Below, in pieces: positions 8,055 to 17,194 of a DNA stretch of 54,258 nucleotides. The notes beneath the pieces are model-generated. The model made no database searches, had not been told where the DNA came from, and worked only from the letters and a program-made list of their open reading frames with translations. This DNA is from JBDRFZ01 sp043818395 (GTDB lineage: Bacteria; Patescibacteriota; Patescibacteriia; 2-12-FULL-60-25): assembly GCA_043818395.1 (NCBI GenBank), contig JBDRFZ010000019.1, positions 1 to 54,258 of the forward strand, read 5' to 3'. A program made the position numbers and the translations under genes. The number at the start of each line of letters is the position of its first letter. Position 1 is the first letter of the stretch.

Positions 8055-9425
8055 ATGAAAACTGGAAAAATCACACAAATCATCGGACCTGTAGTGGACG
8101 TGGAATTCGAAGGGGATCCTCCCGGGATTTATAACGCACTTGAATTGGAATATGAGGATAAAAAAATAATACTGGAAATCGAACAGCACCTGGGTGGCGG
8201 AGAAGTCCGAACTGTGGCCATGACGTCGACCGACGGTCTTTCCCGGGGCATGAAAGTAGTCGACACCGGAGCGCCGATCAGCGTACCGGTTGGGCGCGAA
8301 ACACTGGGCCGTATGTTCGGCGTAACCGGAGAAACGATAGACGACGGACCAAAATTCAAAGCAAAGAAAACCTCACCTATACACCGAAGCGCTCCGGCTT
8401 TTACAGAACAATCAACAGAAACTGAAATCCTGGAAACCGGCATTAAAGTCATCGACTTGATCTGCCCCTTCTTAAAAGGCGGAAAAATCGGTTTATTCGG
8501 CGGCGCGGGCGTAGGTAAAACCGTTATTATCATGGAACTTATCCGCAACATCGCGAGTGAACATGGTGGTTTTTCGGTTTTTGCAGGTGTCGGTGAGCGA
8601 TCCCGCGAAGGCAATGACTTATATCGTGAGATGAAAGAGTCTGGCGTACTCGAAAAAACCTCGCTGGTCTTCGGGCAAATGAACGAGCCGCCCGGAGCAC
8701 GCGCCCGCGTTGCCTTGAGCGGGTTGACAATCGCCGAATATTTTAGGGATCAGGAAAATCAAGACGTACTTTTATTTGTTGATAATATCTTTCGCTTTAC
8801 ACAAGCCGGTTCCGAACTTTCGGCTCTGCTCGGACGCATCCCGTCTGCCGTGGGCTACCAGCCGACCCTGGCCACGGAAATGGGAACTCTGCAGGAAAGA
8901 ATCACCTCAACAGATAAAGGTTCAATTACCTCGGTGCAAGCGGTTTACGTACCGGCTGACGACTTAACTGATCCGGCACCGGCCACGACTTTCAGTCACT
9001 TGGATTCAACGGTCGTTTTAACTCGTTCGTTGGCAGAGCTGGGTATCTATCCGGCCGTAGATCCGCTGGATTCATCCTCAACCATACTCGATCCGCAAAT
9101 CGTGGGAGAACGTCACTACAACATTGCTCGTGGCGTACAACGCGTTTTACAGCGCTATAAGGATCTGCAGGACATAATCGCCATCCTTGGTATGGAAGAA
9201 TTATCAGAAGATGACAAAAAGGCTGTCGCCCGCGCCAGAAAAATACAAAAATTTCTTTCACAGCCGTTTCACGTGGCCGAAGTTTTCACTGGTAACCAGG
9301 GTAAATACGTAAAACTGGAAGATACGATTCGCGCATTTGAAGAAATTCTCGAAGGCAAACACGACGATAAACAAGAACAAGCTTTTTACATGAAAGGTGG
9401 AATTGAAGAAGTCGGAAGCGTTTAG
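8055..9425 (+). CDS. atpD: ATP synthase F1 subunit beta
   Basis: 456 aa catalytic subunit. Walker A is GGAGVGKT at residues 149-156, followed by GERSREGNDLYREM (catalytic Glu), DVLLFVDNIFRFTQAGSE (Walker B), ALLGRIPSAVGYQPTLA and VYVPADDLTDPAPATTF. It is slightly short at the C-terminus, as common in compact genomes. It is separated from atpG by 33 bases and from atpC by 10, with no SD. Confidence 0.97.
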   Translation: MKTGKITQIIGPVVDVEFEGDPPGIYNALELEYEDKKIILEIEQHLGGGEVRTVAMTSTDGLSRGMKVVDTGAPISVPVGRETLGRMFGVTGETIDDGPKFKAKKTSPIHRSAPAFTEQSTETEILETGIKVIDLICPFLKGGKIGLFGGAGVGKTVIIMELIRNIASEHGGFSVFAGVGERSREGNDLYREMKESGVLEKTSLVFGQMNEPPGARARVALSGLTIAEYFRDQENQDVLLFVDNIFRFTQAGSELSALLGRIPSAVGYQPTLATEMGTLQERITSTDKGSITSVQAVYVPADDLTDPAPATTFSHLDSTVVLTRSLAELGIYPAVDPLDSSSTILDPQIVGERHYNIARGVQRVLQRYKDLQDIIAILGMEELSEDDKKAVARARKIQKFLSQPFHVAEVFTGNQGKYVKLEDTIRAFEEILEGKHDDKQEQAFYMKGGIEEVGSV

Positions 9426-9435
9426 TTCTTAATTT

Positions 9436-9900
9436 ATGCATTTCGAACTTATAACTCCTGAACGGATGGTCTACAAAGAAGAAGTAGAACAGGTGACCTT
9501 GCCGACCACGCTTGGTGAAATTACGATTTTATCCAATCACGAACCTTTGGTAGCCACTCTTGTTCCGGGTGTGGCAAAATTAAAAACCAAAAAAGGAGAA
9601 GAAGATGTGGCCGTTTCCGGTGGTTTTATTGAAGTAAGCGAAGGCAATATAATCAAGGTCCTGGCCGATACGGCTGAAAGAGGATTCGAACTGGATCTTT
9701 CCTCTATCGAAGAAGCCAAGCAGAGAGCGGAAAAAGTAATGCAGGAAGCAGTAAGATCGGACGATGCGGCATACGCCGCTGCAGCTGCAGCCCTGGAACG
9801 TGAACTGGCCAGGTATCGAGTAGCCCATAAGCACCGGATCATGCGGTTAAACCCAACTATTGACAGAGCTAATCTGCCGCCTGATGAAAATCCTGTATAA
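9436..9900 (+). CDS. atpC: ATP synthase F1 subunit epsilon
   Basis: 154 aa. N-terminal beta-sandwich (FELITPERMVYKEEVEQVTLPTTLGEITILSNHEPLVATLVPG, with the diagnostic 'G-E-x-x-x-L-x-x-H' pattern) and a C-terminal helical pair (about 88-135) that can inhibit rotation. The region after 135 is a short extension. Last gene of the atp operon proper; thpR follows after 6 bases. Confidence 0.94.
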   Translation: MHFELITPERMVYKEEVEQVTLPTTLGEITILSNHEPLVATLVPGVAKLKTKKGEEDVAVSGGFIEVSEGNIIKVLADTAERGFELDLSSIEEAKQRAEKVMQEAVRSDDAAYAAAAAALERELARYRVAHKHRIMRLNPTIDRANLPPDENPV

Positions 9901-9906
9901 TGAATT

Positions 9907-10446
9907 ATGCAACTCTTCATAGGTCTTCCGTTGCCAAAAAATTTACAGGAAACTATACAAACAGCCTGGCGGCAGACCAATTTTCCGTTTAAAAATCGGC
10001 CAATAAGACCGCATACCTGGCACTTAACATTAGCCTTTTTAGACGACGTTTCTGAAGACAGATTGGAACCTTTGAAGCAACTCATGGAAAAGGCAGTTTC
10101 ACATCCGCCGGGCGGTTTTTTTTTAATCGACGCTTTCGAATCATTTCCCCCGAAACGTCCAAACAGAGTAGTCTTGAAAGTTTATCCGCAAAATGAAAAC
10201 GAGTGGAAAACTTTTGTCCGCGATTTGCGAGATATGGCCTCGCTTATAGCACCCGGATTAGATCGTAAGCCTTGGATACCTCATATCTCTATTACTAAAG
10301 CAGAACGAGGATTAATACTCCCCACCTGGCAACATAAAATTGAAACCATTGAATGGCGGCCTGATCATGTAGCAATTATAAAAAGCGAAATGGAATTAGC
10401 TGGAGCCGTACATACAAATCTACATGTCTTCCCCTTCAACGTTTGA
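9907..10446 (+). CDS. thpR: RNA 2',3'-cyclic phosphodiesterase (LigT/ThpR family)
   Basis: 179 aa of the 2H phosphoesterase fold. The two catalytic H-x-T/S-x motifs are visible: H39-L-T41-L (WHLTLAFLDD) and H126-I-S128-I (PHISITKAE). Family members open 2',3'-cyclic phosphates of RNA to 2'-phosphates. Normal length (about 180). Directly downstream of atpC and overlapping the next gene by 23 bases, so it is probably on the atp transcript, although no functional link to ATP synthase is known. Confidence 0.88.
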   Translation: MQLFIGLPLPKNLQETIQTAWRQTNFPFKNRPIRPHTWHLTLAFLDDVSEDRLEPLKQLMEKAVSHPPGGFFLIDAFESFPPKRPNRVVLKVYPQNENEWKTFVRDLRDMASLIAPGLDRKPWIPHISITKAERGLILPTWQHKIETIEWRPDHVAIIKSEMELAGAVHTNLHVFPFNV

Positions 10447-11203
10447 TTGCTTTGGACTGGTGATCCATGGCCTGAATGCTGACGAAGCATTTAAAAGAGC
10501 GGACTTGACACTGGTTCACGGCGGTCAGGTTTTTATTGTCACGACGAATCCCGAAATTTTGTTGGAAGCAAAACGTGATCCTGCTTATTGGGAAATTTTA
10601 AGAAAAGCTGATTTAAGATTAGTCGATAGTTTTGGTTTAAAGATAGCCGGCCTCTTGTCCGGTGCGATTTTAAATCGCCTGACTGGTGTTGATTTTGCGG
10701 AGAGACTGCTCCAGGAATCTTTGACTCGCGGTTGGAAAGTCGGCTTGGTTGGCGGAGCGCCCGGCGTAGCGGATAAAGCGTCTTGGAAAATCCGCGAAGC
10801 TTATTCGGATCTCTCGATCATGTCAGAAGTCGGCGGCTACGTAGAGAATGATGGCTCGGACGACGAGGCTGGCGCCGAAGCACGCATGAGGCTTACGCAA
10901 TACGCACCGGACATACTTTTAGTCGCTTTCGGACATCCAAAACAGGAGGCTTGGATTGCGCGACATCTGGCGGAATTTCCAAGCGTTAAAATAGCTATGG
11001 GCGTAGGCGGTACGCTGGATTATTGGTCGGAGAACGTGAAGCGAGCGCCAGCATTTATTCGCAGTATGGGTCTCGAATGGCTATGGCGATTATTCCAAGA
11101 ACCGACAAGATGGAAAAGAATTTTTAATGCGGTGGTGGTTTTTCCGGTAAAATTTTTAATATCGAAGATGGGGGGAGGGAGAACGATGAACAATGAGCGA
11201 TGA
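10424..11203 (+). CDS. WecG/TagA/CpsF-family glycosyltransferase
   Basis: 259 aa. GT26-type features: FIVTTNPEILLEAKRDPAYWEIL, RKADLRLVDSFGL (family 'A-D-x-x-x-x-D-G-x-G'), NRLTGVDFAERLL, VGLVGGAPGVADKA, PDILLVAFGHPKQEAWI and AMGVGGTLDYWSENVKRAPAFIRSMGLEWLWRLFQEP. Such enzymes add N-acetylmannosamine-type sugars to lipid-linked acceptors in wall or surface polymer synthesis. It starts at ATG 10424 inside thpR and closes this gene run, ending tail to tail with glmS. Confidence 0.92.
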   Translation: MSSPSTFDCFGLVIHGLNADEAFKRADLTLVHGGQVFIVTTNPEILLEAKRDPAYWEILRKADLRLVDSFGLKIAGLLSGAILNRLTGVDFAERLLQESLTRGWKVGLVGGAPGVADKASWKIREAYSDLSIMSEVGGYVENDGSDDEAGAEARMRLTQYAPDILLVAFGHPKQEAWIARHLAEFPSVKIAMGVGGTLDYWSENVKRAPAFIRSMGLEWLWRLFQEPTRWKRIFNAVVVFPVKFLISKMGGGRTMNNER

Positions 11204-11216
11204 GCAGTGGGGATTG

Positions 11217-13058
11217 TTATTCTACAGTGACGCTTTTGGCGAGATTTCGTGGCTTGTCAGGATCTATGCCTTTGGCTGTGGAAACGTAGTATGCGAATAA
11301 TTGGAGCGGGATGACACTTAAGATCGGGGATAAAAATTCGTGTGTTTTGGGAATAAACATAACCTCATCAGCTAAACCTTCCAATTCATGATTTCCTTCG
11401 TGCGTAAGTGCAATAAGCGGCGCACTGCGAGCTTTAAGTTCTTCGAGATTTGATTTTGTTTTTTCATAAACCGAATCCTGGGGGCATAAAACAAAACAGG
11501 GGAAAGAGGGGTTAATGAGTGCGATGGGTCCATGTTTCATTTCGCCGGCCGCATAACCTTCAGCATGAATGTAACTTATTTCTTTGAGTTTTAAAGCGCC
11601 TTCAAAGGCGATTGGTGACATGTATTTTCGACCCACAAAAAGCATGTCGGTGGCATTTGTATATTTTTTAGAAATAGAATCAATCAATTCTCGATTATCT
11701 AAAATAGATTGAATCTGCTCAGGTAAAGCAGAAAGATACTTAGCAATTTCCTGACCTGTCGTAAGCGACATCTGCCTTTGGCGTCCGAGGCAGAGTGTAA
11801 GCAGAGCAAAAACCGTAAGCTGCGATACGAAAGCTTTTGTCGAGGCTACACCGATTTCGGGACCGGCGTGATTGTAGACTCCAGCGTCGGTCTCGCGCGC
11901 AATGGTCGAGCCCACGGTGTTCACAATGCCGAGCGTGAGTGCGCCTTTCATCTTGGCCTCGCGGATAGCGGCCAGCGTGTCGGCTGTTTCGCCGGATTGG
12001 GATACAGCTAAAACAGCGGTTTTTGGCGTGATAATCGGTTTGCGATAACGGAACTCACTGGCTAATTCGACTTCCACCGGGATGCCCGCATATTCCTCGA
12101 GCATATATTCACCGGCCAGTCCGGCGTAATAAGCACTGCCACAGCCGACTATGATCAGGCGATCCAAATCGCGCAACTTGTCCTCTACATCCCGCAAACC
12201 TCCGAGCTGAGCCAAACCTTCTTCGAGTCTCAAGCGCCCGCGAAGCGTATTTCGTACGACTTCGGGCTGTTCCAACATCTCCTTCAACATAAAATGCGGC
12301 TGGCCGTTTTTTTGCGCGTCTTCAAAAGACCAATCAACTTCTTGTACACCTTTATCAACCGGCAAATTGTCCAAAGACATTACTCGATAACCGTCCGAAT
12401 CTAAAACCGCCATGTCACCGTCATCTAAAAATATTGCACGCTGCGTATAGTTAATAACCGCGCTCATGTCAGAGGCTACAAAGAACTCATCATCGCCGAT
12501 GCCGAGCACGATCGGACTACCCAGACGTGCGACCACGATTTTTTCAGGCTCGTCAGATGAGATAACAGCCAGGCCGTATGTGCCGCGGACTTTGAGACAT
12601 GCGGCGCGGACCGCCTGCGTAAAATCAAGACCATCGCTTTTTAAAATATCTTCGATAAGATGCGCCAGAACTTCGGTGTCGGTATCGGACTTGAATTCAT
12701 GCCCCTTGGCTATCAATTCTTTTTTAAGCTCCGCATAATTTTCCACAATTCCATTATGGACAAGAGCCAGACGTCCCGAACAATCGGCATGCGGATGCGC
12801 GTTCTTCTCAAGCGGCGGACCGTGAGTAGCCCAACGCGTATGCGCAATGCCGACACGAACCGGGTTAGAGCTGATGCCGCTCTCCGCGGTTTTCGCCTCA
12901 AGCGAAGCGATTTTGCCTGCTGACCTGACAACTAAAAGAGGATCGCCCTGTAAAGCAACGCCAGCCGAATCATAGCCGCGATATTCGAGCCGCTTTAAAC
13001 CGTCGATCAAGATCGGCAAAGCCGGTTTCTTACCGACGTATCCAACAATTCCGCACAT
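11217..13058 (-). CDS. glmS: Glutamine-fructose-6-phosphate aminotransferase (isomerizing)
   Basis: 613 aa. It makes glucosamine-6-phosphate for peptidoglycan precursors. The N-terminal Ntn glutaminase starts MCGIVGYVG with the Cys2 nucleophile, and has HTRWATHG and HNGIVENY. Two SIS domains follow: VGCGSAYYAG and AVSQSGETADTLAAI, then FVGRKYMSPIAFEGALKLKEISYIHAEGYAAGEMKHGP. It ends with the conserved PRNLAKSVTVE. Length is typical. It is transcribed away from gltX. Confidence 0.97.
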   Translation of the reverse strand: MCGIVGYVGKKPALPILIDGLKRLEYRGYDSAGVALQGDPLLVVRSAGKIASLEAKTAESGISSNPVRVGIAHTRWATHGPPLEKNAHPHADCSGRLALVHNGIVENYAELKKELIAKGHEFKSDTDTEVLAHLIEDILKSDGLDFTQAVRAACLKVRGTYGLAVISSDEPEKIVVARLGSPIVLGIGDDEFFVASDMSAVINYTQRAIFLDDGDMAVLDSDGYRVMSLDNLPVDKGVQEVDWSFEDAQKNGQPHFMLKEMLEQPEVVRNTLRGRLRLEEGLAQLGGLRDVEDKLRDLDRLIIVGCGSAYYAGLAGEYMLEEYAGIPVEVELASEFRYRKPIITPKTAVLAVSQSGETADTLAAIREAKMKGALTLGIVNTVGSTIARETDAGVYNHAGPEIGVASTKAFVSQLTVFALLTLCLGRQRQMSLTTGQEIAKYLSALPEQIQSILDNRELIDSISKKYTNATDMLFVGRKYMSPIAFEGALKLKEISYIHAEGYAAGEMKHGPIALINPSFPCFVLCPQDSVYEKTKSNLEELKARSAPLIALTHEGNHELEGLADEVMFIPKTHEFLSPILSVIPLQLFAYYVSTAKGIDPDKPRNLAKSVTVE

Positions 13059-13127
13059 AGGACTTTAATCATGGAACATGGGAATAAAAACCGCAAATAA
13101 AAAACCCTACGAAATCGCGTTTTACGT

Positions 13128-13177
13128 TCCGTGGATTGTCCCACGGATTGGACATTTCCCGCTTAATTCCGTAATCT
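13128..13177 (+). promoter_or_regulatory. glmS-gltX spacer: hairpin and likely gltX promoter
   Basis: TCCGTGG/CCACGGA (13128-13134/13141-13147) forms a perfect 7-bp stem. It overlaps a possible promoter, TTGGAC (13148-13153), 18-bp spacer, TAATCT (13172-13177), with gltX ATG at 13187, which again gives an almost leaderless mRNA. No clear glmS promoter was found on the other strand. Confidence 0.45.
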
Positions 13178-13186
13178 TTCTCTGCT

Positions 13187-14659
13187 ATGGAACAAAAAAT
13201 ACGCGTCAGGTTTGCGCCCAGTCCGACCGGGTCAATGCATATCGGAGGATTGCGAACCGCACTTTATAACGAGCTTTTAGCGCGGAATAAAGGCGGCAAC
13301 TTCGTGTTACGCATCGAAGACACTGATCAAAATCGCAAAGTGGAAGGCGGTATCGAAAATATTTGTCGGTCACTTCAATCAGCTGACGTTATACCGAACG
13401 AAGGCATCTGGCTCGACGAACAGGGCGTAATGATGGAAAGAGGGGACAAGGGTCCGTATTTGCAATCCAAAAACAAGGAGCGGCATCTGGCTTATGCAAA
13501 AAAACTGATAGATATGGATAAAGCCTATTATTGTTTTTGCACGCAGGAACGCTTGGAAGCTTTACGGCATGAACAGGAAAGCGCCAAAAAACCGACTATG
13601 TATGACAGCAAATGTTGCGAACTTTCGAGAGATGAGGCGGAAGAAAAAATAAAAACCGGAGAAAAATACGTGATACGTCTCAAACTTCCAAAAACAGGGG
13701 ACGTTACTTTTACAGATGAGATCAGAGGCGATGTTAAATTTGACTGGTCGGTTATTGATGACCAAGTAATCATCAAGTCAGATGGTTTTCCGACCTACCA
13801 CCTGGCTTCGACATGCGATGACCATGACATGGAAATCTCTCATGTCATCCGAGGCGAAGAGTGGATCTCGTCTACGCCAAAACATATTTTCATCTACCAA
13901 TCATTAGGCTGGGAAATCCCGAAGTTTGCGCACTTGCCGCTACTGCTAAACCCGGACCGATCCAAGCTTTCAAAAAGACAAGGCGACGTAGCGCTCGAAG
14001 ATTATTTGAAAAAAGGATATTTGCCTGAAGCTATCATTAACTTCGTAGCGCTCCTGGGCTGGAACCCGACGGCAGACCGCGAAATTTATAGCCATGACGA
14101 ATTAGTAAAAATGTTTGATCTTAAAAAAATCAACAAGGCCGGCGCTGTCTTCAATTTAGAAAAATTAGACTGGCTGAATGCGCATTATCTTCGCGAACTA
14201 CCGGAAGATAAATATCTGGAATTAACTCGACCTTTTGTTAAAGACGCGTCGGATGACAAAGAACTCATGGATCGGGCATTAATCCTCGTACGCGACAGAA
14301 TAAAACTGCCATCAGACGTTGCAGAACTCACCCGCGAATTGTTTAAGGACGAGCTTGATTACTCCCAAGTTTCTTTAACTTGGAAGAGTCAAAAAACCGA
14401 GGAAGCCACAGAGAGGCTTAAAGCCTTAAAAGAAATCTTAGAATCAGAAGACCGGGTGCCAAATGCGATAGAGATAGAAAAGAAAATTAAAGACATGATT
14501 ACAACCAATGGCTGGAGTAATGGCGACACGCTGTGGCCTTTGCGTGTAGCTTTATCGGGCGCCGAAAAATCACCTACGCCGTTTGAACTTCTCCATGTTT
14601 TAGGTAAAAAAAGGAGTCTGGGCAGAATTGACCAGGCTTTGTCATATCTGAAAACCTAG
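13187..14659 (+). CDS. gltX: Glutamyl-tRNA synthetase
   Basis: 490 aa class I synthetase charging tRNA-Glu (possibly also tRNA-Gln if a GatCAB route exists; not seen here). RVRFAPSPTGSMHIGGLRTALYN holds the HIGH-type motif near residues 16-19, and RSKLSKRQGD near residue 260 is the KMSKS equivalent. The Rossmann insert and helical anticodon-binding C-terminus (about 330-490) are present. It ends with TAG. Confidence 0.96.
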   Translation: MEQKIRVRFAPSPTGSMHIGGLRTALYNELLARNKGGNFVLRIEDTDQNRKVEGGIENICRSLQSADVIPNEGIWLDEQGVMMERGDKGPYLQSKNKERHLAYAKKLIDMDKAYYCFCTQERLEALRHEQESAKKPTMYDSKCCELSRDEAEEKIKTGEKYVIRLKLPKTGDVTFTDEIRGDVKFDWSVIDDQVIIKSDGFPTYHLASTCDDHDMEISHVIRGEEWISSTPKHIFIYQSLGWEIPKFAHLPLLLNPDRSKLSKRQGDVALEDYLKKGYLPEAIINFVALLGWNPTADREIYSHDELVKMFDLKKINKAGAVFNLEKLDWLNAHYLRELPEDKYLELTRPFVKDASDDKELMDRALILVRDRIKLPSDVAELTRELFKDELDYSQVSLTWKSQKTEEATERLKALKEILESEDRVPNAIEIEKKIKDMITTNGWSNGDTLWPLRVALSGAEKSPTPFELLHVLGKKRSLGRIDQALSYLKT

Positions 14660-14691
14660 ACCTAAGCGCGCTTAGAGGTCATTATATACGC

Positions 14692-15966
14692 ATGAAAAGA
14701 AGGGGGATTATAAAAATTATATCGGCATCTTTAGCCGTTCTTTTTTGCTATCAGCCGGTTTTCGTTCTAGGTGCGGAAAGTACAACGACAAGGGCTGGTA
14801 CGACTGTACAGACAGATACTGTCAAGCAACAAGTGGATGCGCTTAACCAGCAGGTCAATCAAAAACGCTCACGTGTTAAAGAGCTTGATAATTTAATAAA
14901 TTCATACAAAAACAGAATCACGGACCAGGAAACCAAACAAACTTCTCTGGAAAACGAGGTCTTGATTCTAGATAATCGCGTCTTAAAAAAAGAGTTGGAC
15001 ATTGAACGCGCTAAAGTTGAATTAGAAGCTTTGAAGCTGGAGATTGACTCTTTAGAAAAACAAATCGCAGAACAAAACAAACGCATCGAAAGGCAAAAAG
15101 AATATGCTGCGGAAATTTTGAGACAGATGCGCGAATCAGATGAGGTAATGCCGCTCGAAGTACTCTTAACCAAGCGTTCGCTATCTGCTTTTTTTGACCA
15201 TGTAGAAGCTATCAAGCAATTGGAAGGTGATTTGACCGACTCCATGATTAAAGTCAAAGAAACAAAAACTAACCTAGAAAACATAAAAAAGGAGCGGGAT
15301 GAAAAAATTATGGCCGTAGAAGTTGAAAAGAAAACTCTTAAAAAGGAACAGCTCGCACTCGAAGCGGAAAGAAATTTCAAAGCTTCTTTAGCTTCGGAAA
15401 CGAAAAACAAACAATCCGAATTCGAACGGGTTTTGTATGAACTAAGAGAACAGCAACAGACGACTGCCGACGATATCTCGAGCATCGAAACCAGACTCAA
15501 AGACAAACTCGATTCGATTGATGAAGCCCTGTCACGTGGCGATGTACTTTTAAGCTGGCCTGTAGATCCATCGCGCGGCATTACGGCAAAATTCCATGAT
15601 AAGGATTATCCTTTTAGACATCTGTTCGAACACCCGGGAACCGATGTCAGGGCATCGGTCGGCACAGCCATCAAGGCCGCGGCTGGCGGTTATGTGGCTT
15701 GGAATAAAACCGGAAAAATGTACGGCAATTACCTGATGATCATTCATCCGGGCGGAATCGCCACGGTTTATGCCCATCTCTCAAAATTTATCGCCAAACC
15801 AGACACATACGTCGAAAGAGGAGACGTCATCGGACTTTCCGGCGGGAGACCGGGTGATCAAGGCGCGGGACTTTCGACCGGTCCACATCTGCATTTCGAA
15901 GTCAGATTAAACGGTATACCGGTTAATGCGGAAAATTACCTACCAAGCATAAGCGAGGACGAGTAA
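14692..15966 (+). CDS. EnvC-like murein hydrolase activator / M23 peptidase
   Basis: 424 aa. A signal peptide or N-terminal anchor (about 1-27), then a long coiled coil (about 40-275, rich in K/E/L heptads), then an M23 peptidase domain. Zn ligands are visible: HPGTDV near 314, and GPHLHFEVR near 398; the catalytic-site segment YAHLSK is also present. Proteins of this build either cleave cell-wall peptide bridges or, when degenerate, activate amidases. Because HxxxD and HxH are intact, activity is likely. It converges with dusB. Confidence 0.9.
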   Translation: MKRRGIIKIISASLAVLFCYQPVFVLGAESTTTRAGTTVQTDTVKQQVDALNQQVNQKRSRVKELDNLINSYKNRITDQETKQTSLENEVLILDNRVLKKELDIERAKVELEALKLEIDSLEKQIAEQNKRIERQKEYAAEILRQMRESDEVMPLEVLLTKRSLSAFFDHVEAIKQLEGDLTDSMIKVKETKTNLENIKKERDEKIMAVEVEKKTLKKEQLALEAERNFKASLASETKNKQSEFERVLYELREQQQTTADDISSIETRLKDKLDSIDEALSRGDVLLSWPVDPSRGITAKFHDKDYPFRHLFEHPGTDVRASVGTAIKAAAGGYVAWNKTGKMYGNYLMIIHPGGIATVYAHLSKFIAKPDTYVERGDVIGLSGGRPGDQGAGLSTGPHLHFEVRLNGIPVNAENYLPSISEDE

Positions 15967-15983
15967 AAGACGCGTCCATTAAC

Positions 15984-16080
15984 TGTCATTCCCGTGAAAA
16001 CGGGAATCTAGGATATAAGGGATAATTCAAATTGGAATATTTTTCTCTGATTCTGGATTCCCGTTTTCACGGGAATGACA
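15984..16080. repeat. REP-like hairpin pair in inverted orientation
   Basis: A 25-base unit at 15984-16008 returns as an exact reverse complement at 16056-16080. Each unit is itself a hairpin, ATTCCCGT-GAAA-ACGGGAAT, with an 8-bp stem and a GNRA tetraloop. The right copy lies inside the 3' end of dusB and encodes its CHSRENGNPE tail. The arrangement (two REP units, opposite orientation, 47-base spacer, between convergent genes) resembles a BIME. Confidence 0.85.
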
Positions 16081-17055
16081 TAAAAGAATCCCTTCCAATT
16101 CTTCGAAACTCGAGACCCTAACCAGCTTTGACCGCAATTCCTGAAAATCAATCTCCGGATACTCGGCCTTAAGTTCCTTTTTAAAATAAAAGGGTAAGTG
16201 TTTGCGTAAGTTGATAATTCCGTGCTCGCCGTAATGCTCGACTTGTAGTTTCGCGTGTCGCAAGACAGCCTCTACTCTTTCGGAAATGCTTGGCAGAGGT
16301 GATACGTGAGACGCCGGACGCAGGAAGTCTTGTATTTCTTTAAATATCCACGGATTACCCAGCGCTCCGCGACCGATTAAAACACCGTCAGCATTAGAAA
16401 TTTCCAGAGCTTTTTTTGCACTTTCGCCATCCGTCACATCGCCATTCAATAAAACAGGAATTTTGAGACGGGATTTTACCCGGCCGATCATCTCCCAATC
16501 AGCTTTTCCAGAATATCCTTGTTCGCGCGTTCGGCCGTGAATCGATAAAAGATCGGCTCCGGCAGCTTCCAATATTTTTGAAAATTCCAAAATCTCATCA
16601 GTCCTAGACCAGCCGAGACGCGTCTTAACGCTGACTGGAATTTTTACGACCGACTTCACGGCCGTGACGATCTCCGCTGCTTTTCCAGGCTCACGCATGA
16701 GTGATGCACCGTCGAAATTTGAAACTATCTTTTTGGCTGGACAGCCCATGTTTATGTCAATGGCGTCGGGTTTAAATTTTTCAACGAGCATATTTGCCGC
16801 TTCCGCCATGATGGACGCATCCGAACCAAAAATCTGTTGGACAATCGGTCGTTCGAGCTCGTCGATCTCGCACATCTTTAAAGTCTTTTCATTTTTTCGG
16901 ACGAGCGCCACGGAAGAAACCATTTCCCGAAAAATAACAAAAGAGTCGCCGCTGACTTCACGACAAATATGACAAAACGGCTGATCCGTCAGATCAGCCA
17001 TGGGCGAAAGCGCAATAATGGGGCGCTCAAAGGAATTCCAGGTGAAATTTGTCAT
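16027..17055 (-). CDS. dusB: tRNA-dihydrouridine synthase (DusB type)
   Basis: 342 aa FMN enzyme reducing uridines in the tRNA D-loop. Opening IIALSPMADLTDQPFCHICRE; catalytic Cys in DINMGCPAKKIV; FMN and tRNA contacts SVKTRLGW, LSIHGRTREQGYSGKADW, LLNGDVTDGESA and DGVLIGRGALGNPW; helical C-domain with HYGEHGIINLRKHLPFYFK. The last 17 residues (CHSRENGNPESEKNIPI) are read from a dispersed REP-like repeat, so the native end is probably near residue 325. Divergent from uvrB. Confidence 0.94.
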   Translation of the reverse strand: MTNFTWNSFERPIIALSPMADLTDQPFCHICREVSGDSFVIFREMVSSVALVRKNEKTLKMCEIDELERPIVQQIFGSDASIMAEAANMLVEKFKPDAIDINMGCPAKKIVSNFDGASLMREPGKAAEIVTAVKSVVKIPVSVKTRLGWSRTDEILEFSKILEAAGADLLSIHGRTREQGYSGKADWEMIGRVKSRLKIPVLLNGDVTDGESAKKALEISNADGVLIGRGALGNPWIFKEIQDFLRPASHVSPLPSISERVEAVLRHAKLQVEHYGEHGIINLRKHLPFYFKKELKAEYPEIDFQELRSKLVRVSSFEELEGILLCHSRENGNPESEKNIPI

Positions 17056-17068
17056 AGTAGTTATTTTT

Positions 17069-17144
17069 CCCTCCTTGGCGAAAAAGGAGCTGGGGGAAAT
17101 CTTCGGCAGACGACCCCCTCTAACTCCCCCTTCGTAAGGGGGAG
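17069..17144. repeat. Double hairpin repeat between dusB and uvrB
   Basis: Two C/G-rich hairpins face each other: CTCCTT/AAGGAG (17071-17076/17084-17089) followed by TGGGGG, and on the other strand CTCCCCCTT/AAGGGGGAG (17124-17132/17136-17144, loop CGT) followed by AGAGGGGG. The G5 and C5 runs between them can also pair. It looks like an inverted pair of one dispersed repeat family, as in the dusB 3' end. Confidence 0.7.
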
Positions 17145-17194
17145 AATATGAAGCATCCTACTAAAATTCCCTAAAACATGCCACCATAAGAGCC

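Noticed and set aside
8129..8614. 161-codon minus-strand frame inside atpD
   Set aside because: Opposite a highly conserved catalytic subunit; no family features.
14859..15581. 240-codon minus-strand frame inside the M23 gene
   Set aside because: Ser/Leu-rich mirror of the coiled-coil coding region; no SD or promoter.
15984..16080. CRISPR array
   Set aside because: Only two units in opposite orientation, each self-complementary; no regular spacers or cas genes.
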